Shown: positions 1 through 6,000, counted from the stretch's first letter. The stretch: 7,682 bases of DNA from Candidatus Cloacimonadota bacterium (GCA_021106755.1 JAIOTM010000060.1:1-7682); one strand, 5' to 3'. Numbers and translations: made by a program. Notes: generated by a model not told the origin, from the letters alone.

Positions 1-456
1 ACGTAAGCCCGAAGCTTTCATTGTTTCAATAATTTCATCACGAGTTGTTTCTTCCAGTGATTTTCTCAGAGCGGTATAGCCTTCGCGTTCAACATACTGG
101 TCAATTGAACCCGGATCAATCACCCCACAGTTTCGCAGCACAATACGCTTTTGCATTGTGAAGTAGGGGGTATCAGCTTCGGAGTTGAAATTGTCTGTCA
201 GCCACTCTTTAACTGGCTGATTATTATTAATATGTTCTTCGACTATGCGCTTCACCATATCTGGCGTAACTTGTTTATAGAGCCAGCTTTTGTCGTTGTT
301 TCTCAGTTCCACCAGCACTTCGTTGTAGCACATACCCATACAACCAGTTTCGGTTAATTCGACCGGAAGGTTTTCAACCTCTTTTTGAAATGCTTTGTAG
401 ACGGCTTCTCCACCCGCAGAGATGCCGCATGTTCCTAAACCGACCATTAGTTTCAT
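1..456 (-). CDS. nuoF: NuoF/HydB-type NADH-binding flavoprotein subunit, N-terminal 152 residues (partial)
   Basis: This is the large NADH/FMN-binding subunit of a NuoEF-type module, as in NADP-reducing or electron-bifurcating [FeFe]-hydrogenases (HndC/HydB) and complex I (NuoF). It would pass electrons between NAD(P)H and iron-sulfur clusters in the cytoplasm. Residues 1-85 form a thioredoxin-like [2Fe-2S] domain with the VGLGTCGISAGG motif (Cys10) and TGCMGMC (Cys39, Cys43). Residues ~102-152 open the NuoF core with the family motif RIVLRNCGVIDPGSIDQY. The frame leaves the window just before the expected glycine-rich flavin/NADH site, so catalytic residues are not visible. The ATG at 454-456 has a GGAG Shine-Dalgarno a few bases upstream. 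It lies 186 bp downstream of the NuoE-like gene on the same strand. Only three cysteines are seen in the first domain. Family assignment is firm; hydrogenase versus another NADH-linked complex cannot be decided because the next gene is outside the window. Confidence 0.87.
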   Translation of the reverse strand, partial: MKLMVGLGTCGISAGGEAVYKAFQKEVENLPVELTETGCMGMCYNEVLVELRNNDKSWLYKQVTPDMVKRIVEEHINNNQPVKEWLTDNFNSEADTPYFTMQKRIVLRNCGVIDPGSIDQYVEREGYTALRKSLEETTRDEIIETMKASGLR

Positions 457-508
457 GTGAATTTCTCCATTGTTATTAATTACTTAACGATTTATCTGCA
501 CGGAAACC

Positions 509-548
509 AAAAATAGCGAGAAGCGGGGTTAAAATCCCGCCAATCGCT
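509..548 (-). terminator. Terminator-like hairpin between nuoE-like and nuoF-like genes
   Basis: On the minus strand an outer 5-bp stem (544-548 with 515-519, AGCGA/TCGCT) and an inner GC-rich 5-bp stem (536-540 with 523-527, GCGGG/CCCGC) are separated by a 3x3 internal loop. They close an 8-nt loop and are followed by ATTTTTGG (514-507). This has the shape of an intrinsic terminator with a short U-run. Its place inside an apparent operon suggests partial termination, attenuation or an mRNA processing boundary rather than a full stop. The rest of the 457-642 spacer holds no supported gene. Confidence 0.45.
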
Positions 549-642
549 TAAAAGTGTGTGTTTATCAGAGATTCTCATCAGGATATTCTGATAGATGTCT
601 CAATCCAGAACTTTCCGGTTTGGCAAAACAACATATAGTAAA

Positions 643-1128
643 TTAGTTAATCCTGTACTTTTTCAATATTTGCGCAATCTTGTCCGAAGTCAGATTTCCA
701 TAAGTTTCATCGTTAACCATCATAACCGGGGCGAGAGAACAACATCCCAGGCAGGCTACCGACTGTAGAGAAAAGAGGTTATCATCGGTGGTTTCTCCTA
801 TGCCGATGTTAAGCTCATTTTGTAACGCGCTGACTATTTTTTTTACTCCGTTTACGTGGCAGGCGGTTCCTTCGCATATTTTGATTACGTTTTTTCCCAA
901 AGGTTTCAGCCTGAACTGAGCATAGAAAGTGATTACACCATAAATCTCAGCCGGAGGAATACCGGTTACTTCGCTTATATAGTGCATTTCCAACTCAGGT
1001 ATAAATCCGTAAGTGTCTTGTGCTGATTGAAGAAGAGGAATCAGTTGCCCTAACTTGTTTTCGTTTCCGAGCAACTGACCCTTAAATTTCTCAATCTTTC
1101 CAACTGTTTCCAAACTGTTTTTAGGCAT
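643..1128 (-). CDS. nuoE: NuoE/HydC-type [2Fe-2S] (thioredoxin-like ferredoxin) subunit
   Basis: This 161-residue cytoplasmic electron-transfer subunit is of normal length for the NuoE/HndA/HydC family (24-kDa complex I subunit). It holds one [2Fe-2S] cluster and works with the adjacent NuoF-type flavoprotein. An N-terminal helical region (~25-70, including the typical YGFIPELEMHYISEVTGIPPA and GVITFYAQFRL motifs) precedes the thioredoxin-like domain. The four ligands are Cys85 and Cys90 (CEGTAC) and Cys126 and Cys130 (CLGCC), with Cys129 as an extra cysteine next to the second pair. The SLAP motif follows. The ATG at 1126-1128 has AGGAAGG about 11 nt upstream, slightly distant but the best candidate. 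It starts 30 bp after the response regulator stop, so the two are probably cotranscribed. NuoE/HydC next to NuoF/HydB is typical of NAD(P)-linked [FeFe]-hydrogenases. Complex I is possible but unlikely given the regulator in the same unit. Confidence 0.93.
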   Translation of the reverse strand: MPKNSLETVGKIEKFKGQLLGNENKLGQLIPLLQSAQDTYGFIPELEMHYISEVTGIPPAEIYGVITFYAQFRLKPLGKNVIKICEGTACHVNGVKKIVSALQNELNIGIGETTDDNLFSLQSVACLGCCSLAPVMMVNDETYGNLTSDKIAQILKKYRIN

Positions 1129-1158
1129 GTCTGAGATTACCTTCCTGAATCTGTTTTA

Positions 1159-2217
1159 TTAAAACGCTCCATCAAACACATTAATGATGGGGTATTTCTT
1201 TATCTTGAGAACACCATCGATATTACGTAGTTTGTCTTCGATTTTCCGGTTAATCTCGTTAAACTGAGTCCCCTGCATAAGCAACAGGAGGTCGTATTTA
1301 CCAACTGTATTATCGCAGTAAACTACGTTTTCGTCAAAACGTAGAATTGGATAAATGCTGTCAAGTTTCTCTTTTTCAATCTGTATGGCGACAGAGGCAC
1401 AGGTGTAGTTGCTGAACTTGCGTTGTTGCAGTAATTGGGCTGTATCTTCGGAAAGTGCTTCTTCAGCGGTCTTGATGATTTCGGCAAGATTAGCGTCAAG
1501 CATAGGGGTTTTAACTTGCAGGTAGTCAATATCTTCCACGCCTTCCATCTTGAGTACTTTGTTACGATAAATGTCTTCGAGAGTCTTTTCATCATCAGCC
1601 TGAATAAGCATTACGATATCGTAGTCGCTGTTGGTGGAGTCGCAGTAAAGAACATTGTCCATGAAGTAAAGTTTGCGGTAAAGCTCGATAAATTTTTCAC
1701 CACGCAGAGCTTTATCATTCAGGCGAATCATCATGTAGGCGGAGACACTGTGTCCCTGTACTGGTGCTTCCTCTGCCGGTTTTACTTCTATAGCTGGTGC
1801 TACATCAACTTCCGGGCGTTCTTCAACTTCGGTTTCCAGTCCCTGAGCAATGATGTCGAACTGGTGGGCGAGGTCTTCAGCGGAAAGTGGTTTCTGTAAG
1901 TAACCGTCTATATGCAGTTTCCGAATTTCTTCTTCATTCAGGATGTCACCATAGCCAGTTATCAGGATAACAGGCACGTTGGGGTATTTCTTTTTGATGA
2001 TACGGGAGAGCTTAATACCATCAATATCCGGCAACTTGATGTCTGAGACTATATAGTCTAAATCCATGTGTTGGTTTTCGTACTGTTTGAGTTTCTTGAG
2101 AGCGCATACACCACTTTCACAAGGTTCAGTATCGTATCCCTGTTGCAGCAGACTGATTCCTAGTGATCTTCTGAGCGATGACTCGTCGTCGATAAGTAGA
2201 ACTTTTTTGCTTTCCAT
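1159..2217 (-). CDS. Response regulator: receiver domain plus two Lrp/AsnC effector-like domains
   Basis: This 352-residue cytoplasmic signalling protein has three parts. Residues 4-125 are a complete CheY-like receiver: acidic pair Asp10/Asp11, phospho-acceptor Asp59 (VSDIKLPD), Thr87 (ILITGYG) and Lys109 (LQKPL). Residues ~128-157 are an Glu/Pro/Ala-rich linker. Then come two related ~80-residue modules, ~158-240 and ~270-352. Each has a beta-strand start, the landmark NV(L/V)YCD(S/N)T followed by YD(I/L), and an (M/I)(E/D)GV motif near the end. This pattern matches the ligand-binding (RAM/ACT-like) domain of Lrp/AsnC regulators. No helix-turn-helix, AAA+ or enzymatic output is visible, so a direct DNA-binding role is not supported. 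The ATG at 2215-2217 is chosen because GGAGGA lies just upstream and the receiver starts at residue 4; an upstream in-frame GTG at 2266-2268 would add 17 residues unlike a receiver. It leads the redox operon, so a sensory or allosteric role for the enzyme is inferred. Confidence 0.85.
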   Translation of the reverse strand: MESKKVLLIDDESSLRRSLGISLLQQGYDTEPCESGVCALKKLKQYENQHMDLDYIVSDIKLPDIDGIKLSRIIKKKYPNVPVILITGYGDILNEEEIRKLHIDGYLQKPLSAEDLAHQFDIIAQGLETEVEERPEVDVAPAIEVKPAEEAPVQGHSVSAYMMIRLNDKALRGEKFIELYRKLYFMDNVLYCDSTNSDYDIVMLIQADDEKTLEDIYRNKVLKMEGVEDIDYLQVKTPMLDANLAEIIKTAEEALSEDTAQLLQQRKFSNYTCASVAIQIEKEKLDSIYPILRFDENVVYCDNTVGKYDLLLLMQGTQFNEINRKIEDKLRNIDGVLKIKKYPIINVFDGAF

Positions 2218-2220
2218 GAT

Positions 2221-2226
2221 TCCTCC
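2221..2226 (-). promoter_or_regulatory. Ribosome binding site deciding the response regulator start
   Basis: GGAGGA on the minus strand lies 3 nt before the ATG at 2215-2217. It favours the 352-residue form over the GTG at 2266-2268. The spacing is tight but the complementarity is strong. Confidence 0.7.
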
Positions 2227-2285
2227 GAGGTCTTTTTTATTTTTTTTGTTGAAAAATTCAATGAACACATAATCGCCCTTTATAA

Positions 2286-2302
2286 TGCACGTGGTGTGCC
2301 AA
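2286..2302 (-). promoter_or_regulatory. Sigma-54 (-24/-12) promoter of the response regulator-hydrogenase-type operon
   Basis: The minus strand reads TTGGCACACCACGTGCA. It has invariant GG (2299-2300) and GC (2287-2288) exactly 10 nt apart, as sigma-54 holoenzyme requires. It matches the consensus YTGGCACG-N4-TTGCW at all but two of the specified bases. The predicted start is near 2275, leaving a leader of about 57 nt to the ATG. Sigma-54 control would require an enhancer-binding activator, not encoded here, and fits nitrogen- or formate/hydrogen-type regulation of redox genes. Confidence 0.6.
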
Positions 2303-2319
2303 AGATGTTATCCCCTTAT

Positions 2320-2348
2320 ATTATATGTAATTAGGAATTTACATGCAA
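2320..2348 (-). promoter_or_regulatory. Sigma-70-type promoter upstream of the response regulator
   Basis: The minus strand has a perfect -10 TATAAT (2325-2320), a 17-nt spacer and a partial -35 TTGCAT (2348-2343). The predicted start is near 2313, upstream of the sigma-54 element, giving a leader of about 96 nt. The two promoters in tandem would give basal plus conditional transcription. Confidence 0.5.
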
Positions 2349-2559
2349 ACAGGTTTATTGTACAAAGTGTTAAAGAATTTATTGAAATACTGCTAACCTG
2401 TTGGAAAATCAGGCAATAAGGAAATCGTTAATATTTTTAACGAATGCAGGTATCAGAGAAGTCCCGCTATAAGAGGTTTTGGGCGGTGTTAAATAATTGA
2501 GCGTTAAAATATTTTATAGTGAAGTATGGATGTCTGTCAGTCCATAGCCATCATCTATC
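2349..2559. other. Non-coding spacer between the exported-protein gene and the redox operon
   Basis: No supported gene lies here on either strand. It holds the perfect palindrome at 2425-2443 and several GTTAA half-sites (2369-2373, 2427-2431, 2488-2492, 2503-2507). A weak stem ATGGA/TCCAT (2526-2530 with 2541-2545) sits 15 bp past the stop at 2560. That stem could end transcripts of the upstream gene, but it has no immediate U-run, so it is not called a terminator. Confidence 0.5.
2425..2443. promoter_or_regulatory. Perfect inverted repeat, operator or activator-site candidate
   Basis: TCGTTAA and TTAACGA form 7-bp perfect arms around the 5-nt centre TATTT. It lies about 125-140 bp upstream of the -24 element at 2299-2300, within the usual range of sigma-54 enhancer sites. 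A related, degenerate site, ATCGTTAA followed by N5 and TAATAACA, occurs on the minus strand at 491-471, directly before the nuoF-like gene. Which protein binds is unknown. Confidence 0.4.
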
Positions 2560-2686
2560 TTAAAATTTATAGGTAAGTGAAAGCAAAGGCAGAGTAATCT
2601 CTCGATTTGGTGCGAAATTTTTCTTCATTGCCAGAGCTAAGAAGCCTTCGGGTTTAATATCTATACTCAGAGGAAAATCTTTTTCA
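2560..2686 (-). repeat. 3' direct repeat, copy 1
   Basis: These 127 bases (stop codon and last 41 codons) match 4032-4158 with a single mismatch. Identity ends abruptly at 2686/4158, where the other copy has about six extra codons. Confidence 0.95.
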
Positions 2687-3918
2687 CGTATTCGGGCACT
2701 TTCGGCGTAAGAACTATACATTAACCAGAATCCTCCTGCCGCGCCGATGCTACTGAAGGTCGAATAAAGCTTACTGCTGTCATCATTATCTGAAGATACA
2801 AGGTAAGCCATTCCTAATCCAAGCAATCCTCCCGCGAGTTCACCAAGTTCAATCAGGATTCCCTGTCCATTTGTGAAGTTTTTCCCTTTTACCAGTTTAT
2901 GTCCCAGATTGAGTCCGGCTATGACTCCAAGCATACCCGCGGTTGTATAGGCTTTGTCTTCATCCATGTCGCAAATATCTATTAACGTGACCGGAATGAG
3001 ATATCCAAGGAATCCCACGGAACCCAAAACACGTGCGTCCCCTTTCGTATATGGTTGATTATCTGATAACCGCTTTCCACTCCATAGTCCCAATCCCGCT
3101 CCAAGCAGAACACTTCCCGCGATAGCTTGTGATTCATTATTATCAATAAAATCTAACAGATGAGCCGCACCCAGCCCCAATGCCATTCCATAATCTCCAC
3201 CTATGCCAATTGTCATAGCTGTTCCCGCACTCATATTTGTATTGGAAGCAACATGAAAACCAACAAAACCCTCGGTGATGCTTGCAAGCATTCCCGTGGC
3301 GAGTACTCCCTGAAAAGAAGGGTCATCACTAAACAAGAAAGATAGAGCTGTTCCATGTGCGATACCGCGTGTTTTTCCATAGAGGTTTAAGGTTGCTGCC
3401 GCGTCGGTAACTGGTATGTTGCTCGTTGAAGCAAAAGGAATATCAAATCCCGCGCTGCTTGTTAACATGTAAAGTGCTGTCGCTCCTTTAGCATCGCTAA
3501 CTTCACATATTGCGGGAACAGCCCATCCATAATATCCCAGGGAAAGTGCCATAGAACCCACAATCAATTTTGTCCGTCCATCTTGATTGAAAGCTTCCCC
3601 CGGCTTTTTAGCTTCAAGGGAGTCTGTTACTTTTTGCTGAAATATTTCGGCTTCTGAGGTAGTAAAAAGCAATCTGGATTGTACTGTCTTTCCGTTTTCC
3701 CGATAAGAAATCTCAAGCACAAAGGTTGAGTCTGTAATCTGAAACAAACGAGCTTCCCGAAAGTTACTGTACTCGGTAAACAGTTCCAGCTTTCGCTCTA
3801 GTTTCGAAGAAATGTAATCAATTCTGCCTTCTTTATCTATGGGAATTTGCACCTCTTGCGCGTTGCTTATCTCCGCGAGACAGAGAAATAAAAGCAGAAA
3901 TAATAATATGTTTCTCAC
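2560..3918 (-). CDS. Exported glycine-rich protein of unknown function (intact paralogue)
   Basis: I do not recognise a named family. The 452-residue product begins with a signal peptide (residues 1-20: VRN, a Leu/Phe-rich core, then SNA before Gln21) with no lipobox, so it should be exported. Residues ~21-100 are a charged, soluble-looking domain (IDKEGRIDYIS, TEYSNFREARLF, TFVLEISYR). Residues ~110-410 are a long glycine-rich stretch of small, hydrophobic segments with recurring patterns (KTRGIAHG, GLGAAHLLDFID, GLGMAYL), like glycine-zipper or membrane-inserting repeats. The last 41 residues end in LPLLSLTYKF, an amphipathic strand with a terminal Phe, as in proteins inserted by the outer-membrane BAM machinery. 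The GTG at 3916-3918 is chosen because AGGAGGG lies 6 nt upstream and it aligns with the ATG of the neighbouring copy; extending to 4023 adds 35 residues ahead of the signal peptide. It is a tandem paralogue of the broken gene upstream. Confidence 0.8.
   Translation of the reverse strand: MRNILLFLLLFLCLAEISNAQEVQIPIDKEGRIDYISSKLERKLELFTEYSNFREARLFQITDSTFVLEISYRENGKTVQSRLLFTTSEAEIFQQKVTDSLEAKKPGEAFNQDGRTKLIVGSMALSLGYYGWAVPAICEVSDAKGATALYMLTSSAGFDIPFASTSNIPVTDAAATLNLYGKTRGIAHGTALSFLFSDDPSFQGVLATGMLASITEGFVGFHVASNTNMSAGTAMTIGIGGDYGMALGLGAAHLLDFIDNNESQAIAGSVLLGAGLGLWSGKRLSDNQPYTKGDARVLGSVGFLGYLIPVTLIDICDMDEDKAYTTAGMLGVIAGLNLGHKLVKGKNFTNGQGILIELGELAGGLLGLGMAYLVSSDNDDSSKLYSTFSSIGAAGGFWLMYSSYAESARIREKDFPLSIDIKPEGFLALAMKKNFAPNREITLPLLSLTYKF
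3721..3907 (-). repeat. 5' direct repeat, copy 1
   Basis: This block covers the signal peptide and the start of the soluble domain. It matches 5205-5391 with five mismatches in 187 bases. Similarity continues at a lower level to about 3620 and then drops. Confidence 0.95.
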
Positions 3919-3924
3919 TGTTTG

Positions 3925-3931
3925 CCCTCCT
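3925..3931 (-). promoter_or_regulatory. Strong ribosome binding site fixing a GTG start
   Basis: AGGAGGG on the minus strand lies 6 nt ahead of GTG 3918-3916. It shows that the protein starts at VRNILLF (signal peptide) and not at the upstream ATG at 4023. Confidence 0.8.
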
Positions 3932-3948
3932 GAACATTTCTTCCATTT

Positions 3949-3977
3949 ACTTGATGATGCGGGGGAAAAGTTGTCAA
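3949..3977 (-). promoter_or_regulatory. Possible promoter for the intact exported-protein gene
   Basis: A perfect -35 TTGACA (3977-3972) is followed after 17 nt by a poor -10, TCAAGT (3954-3949). The predicted start near 3942 leaves a leader of about 24 nt that includes the Shine-Dalgarno. An inverted repeat ACTTGA/TCAAGT (3949-3954 with 3974-3979) overlaps both boxes and could be an operator. The weak -10 keeps confidence low. Confidence 0.3.
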
Positions 3978-4031
3978 GTTTTGCTGTTAATATTTTATCT
4001 CGTGTCCCATAGCCTGACAGCATTATCCAGA

Positions 4032-4158
4032 TTAAAATTTATAAGTAAGTGAAAGCAAAGGCAGAGTAATCTCTCGATTTGGTGCGAAATTTTTCTTCAT
4101 TGCCAGAGCTAAGAAGCCTTCGGGTTTAATATCTATACTCAGAGGAAAATCTTTTTCA
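4032..4158 (-). repeat. 3' direct repeat, copy 2
   Basis: This matches 2560-2686 with one mismatch. The direct repeats are 1,472 bp apart in the same orientation, so recombination between them would delete one gene copy. Confidence 0.95.
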
Positions 4159-5204
4159 TTTTTTTCATGAATTTCTGCACTTTCAGCATACATAATATAC
4201 GTAGCCCAGAATGCTCCCGCGGCACCAATAGAGCTTGACGTTATGAATATTGAGCTACCCTCAACTCTTTCATCTAAAGAAATAATACTGGCAACTCCAA
4301 ATCCAATACATGCTCCAACTAATTCACTAAGTCGAATCTTGATTCCCTGTACAGTTGTGAAATCATGTTTCCGGGCTATTTTACGACCCAAACCAAGTCC
4401 CGCAACAGAGCCAAGCATACTTGCGACTACCATTGTTTTTTCATCTTTCACGCCAATTGCGTCCAATATCGGCAATGGCAAATGAGCACCAAGAAGCCCG
4501 GTCGCATAAAGAACATGGGCATCACCTACAGTATAGAATTCATTATCTGTTAAAAGATTGCCACCAAAGAGTCCTGCTCCCGATCCAACCAAAACGCATG
4601 TTGATAAACTTTTTGATCCCCAGTCGTCAGTGTAATCTGTTAGAAATGCTGTTCCCAATCCCAATCCCATCCCAAAGTCTCCGTAAACACCAATAGTCTT
4701 AGCTACACCCGGATTTATGTTACACTTGTTACCAATATAAAAGCCCGCAACCCCTTCGGCAATACTCACCAGCATTCCCGAAGTAGCAATTTCGTGTGAA
4801 GGAAGGTCGTCACTAAGGTAGTTACTTATAGCTAATCCGTGCAGGATTCCGCGTGATTATCCATAGAGACTGAAAGTGGTAGCTTGATGAGTCACTTTCA
4901 TGTTTCTGGTTAGAATAAAAGGAATAATGAATCCAGCACTACTTGTTAACAGGTAAGCTCCTATTCTCTCGTTAACGTCATCACTTTGCAGTAATTGAGG
5001 AACAACCCATCCATGATAACCTAATGCTATGATATAAGAACCGGATACTAACTCTATGCGACCCTCTTGATTGAAAGGAGTTTGTGATTTTCTATCAAAA
5101 ATGCGGTCTGTTACTTTTTGCTGAAATATTTCTGCTTCCGAGGTAGAAAACAGCAATCTTGATTTTACTGATTTTCCATTTGCCCGATAAGAAATCTCAA
5201 GCAC

Positions 5205-5391
5205 AAAAGTTGAGTCTGTAATCTGAAACAAACGAGCTTCCCGAAAGTTACTGTACTCGGTAAACAGTTCCAGCTTTCGCTCAAGTTTCAAAGAAATATA
5301 ATCAATTCTGCCTTCTTTATCTATGGGAATTTGCACCTCTTGCGCGTTGCTTATCTCCGCGAGACAGAGAAATAAAAGCAGAAATAGTAAT
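5205..5391 (-). repeat. 5' direct repeat, copy 2
   Basis: This matches 3721-3907 with five mismatches in 187 bases and covers most of the signal peptide and the first part of the soluble domain. Confidence 0.95.
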
Positions 5392-5451
5392 GTAGCTGTC
5401 TTCATTGTTTATCCTTTTATTATACAAAAATTAAGAATCAGGAAATATCAT

Positions 5452-5871
5452 CTAATCATCTTTTATCAGCCGTTTTCCCATGCAGATTATTGGTTCGATA
5501 TTGTATCCCAGTCTTTTATAGAACTCAATAACTTTTTCGTTTGTAGATCGAATCTCAATATTAATCTTAGGGCAACCAAGCTTCAAAAGAAGTTTCTCTA
5601 CTTCATTCATTAACTGCTTACCATAACCTTGCTTCCGGTGCCGGGGTGATACAGCAAGATAATTAACACCCCCGCGATGTCCATTGTATCCACCCATAAC
5701 GCAAGCAATAACTATTCCATCTATTTCTCCAATTAGAAACAAATTGCGTTTATCTGGCAGTTTTCGGGCTATGTCTTCATAAGGATCATTCCAGGATACA
5801 GTAAGACCACATTCTTTCCAAAGAGACACAACCTGCTCAGTGTCTGATTCAACAAATTCGCGAATTTTCAT
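5452..5871 (-). CDS. ypeA: GNAT-family N-acetyltransferase, YpeA type
   Basis: This 139-residue protein is of typical length for a single-domain GNAT enzyme, which transfers acetyl from acetyl-CoA to an amine in the cytoplasm. It resembles Escherichia coli YpeA along its length: the N-terminal LWKECGLTVSWNDP (17-30) with the conserved WNDP, GGYNGHRGG (60-68), the strand VNYLAVSP, the acetyl-CoA pyrophosphate loop RKQGYGK (79-85), GCPKINIEIR (99-108) and the final FYKRLGY (117-123) and GKRLI. The acceptor substrate of the YpeA group is not established. The ATG at 5869-5871 has AAGGTG 6 nt upstream. It ends 46 bp before the broken exported-protein gene on the same strand, so the two may share a transcript, though no functional link is evident. 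Confidence 0.9.
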   Translation of the reverse strand: MKIREFVESDTEQVVSLWKECGLTVSWNDPYEDIARKLPDKRNLFLIGEIDGIVIACVMGGYNGHRGGVNYLAVSPRHRKQGYGKQLMNEVEKLLLKLGCPKINIEIRSTNEKVIEFYKRLGYNIEPIICMGKRLIKDD

Positions 5872-5905
5872 TTATTTCACCTTATTATTACTTTTTGATA
5901 AAACA

Positions 5906-5933
5906 ACTTTAGCATGGGAGCAATTTTTCACAA
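5906..5933 (-). promoter_or_regulatory. Possible promoter of the acetyltransferase gene
   Basis: The minus strand shows TTGTGA (5933-5928), a 16-nt spacer and TAAAGT (5911-5906), about 35 nt before the start codon. Both boxes are imperfect. Confidence 0.25.
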
Positions 5934-5940
5934 GTTTTTG

Positions 5941-5999
5941 ATACATAAATGGCAGTCTTTTTTATACATAGATTTAGGGCAGTTTACATAATGGGAGTA
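5941..5999. repeat. Three degenerate direct repeats (ATACATA ... GGCAGT)
   Basis: ATACATA is followed by GGCAGT at 5941-5947/5951-5956 and again at 5964-5970/5978-5983. A decayed third unit, TTACATA/GGGAGT, lies at 5984-5990/5993-5998. ATGGGAG(C/T)A also occurs at 5914-5922 and 5991-5999, and another ATACATG at 6016-6022. The spacing between halves varies, so these are iteron- or operator-like rather than a simple tandem duplication. Confidence 0.5.
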
Positions 6000-6000
6000 T

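Larger units (their letters stand above)
4032..5405 (-). pseudogene. Exported glycine-rich protein paralogue interrupted by one in-frame TAA
   Basis: This is the upstream sister of the gene ending at 2560, with the same architecture: signal peptide MKTATLLFL to SNA (residues 1-21), soluble domain, glycine-rich middle and a C-terminal strand ending TYKF. After 182 codons the frame meets TAA at 4859-4857 (SLYG-stop-SRGILHG, where the intact copy reads NLYGKTRGIAHG). Beyond it the same frame stays open for 274 sense codons to the stop at 4032, with alignment to the paralogue throughout. It is therefore a single nonsense change (AAA-like to TAA) with no frameshift, recent enough that no other damage has built up. 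The ATG at 5403-5405 has AAGGAT just upstream. It would make a secreted 182-residue fragment unless the stop is read through or is a sequence error. An internal ATG at 4773-4775 could start a 247-residue C-terminal piece but would lack a signal peptide. Confidence 0.8.

Noticed and set aside
492..578. 28-codon minus-strand reading frame in the NuoE-NuoF spacer (ATG at 576-578)
   Set aside because: No Shine-Dalgarno, and it runs straight through the terminator-like hairpin. No recognisable protein features.
565..590. CTGATGAG on the minus strand, resembling a hammerhead ribozyme core
   Set aside because: The matching GAAA core segment and helix arrangement are absent.
2218..2268. Upstream GTG start (2266-2268) of the response regulator
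   Set aside because: It adds 17 residues of Asn/Lys-rich sequence outside the receiver fold and lacks a good ribosome site, whereas the ATG at 2217 has GGAGGA.
3919..4023. N-terminal extension of the intact exported protein to an upstream ATG at 4023
   Set aside because: It would bury the signal peptide 35 residues in, while a strong AGGAGGG and GTG give a normal signal peptide that aligns with the paralogue.
4243..4696. Overlapping plus-strand reading frames opposite the broken paralogue
   Set aside because: The opposite strand aligns with a paralogue across the whole stretch, so these are antisense shadows.
4032..5405. Two separate genes (4032-4775 and 4857-5405) instead of one broken gene
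   Set aside because: Both lie in the same frame, the 27 codons between them align with the intact paralogue, and the downstream part has no signal peptide or ribosome site of its own.
5419..5424. Perfect TATAAT on the minus strand just before the broken paralogue
   Set aside because: The -35 position is poor, and the start would fall only about 7 nt before the ATG, cutting through the Shine-Dalgarno.
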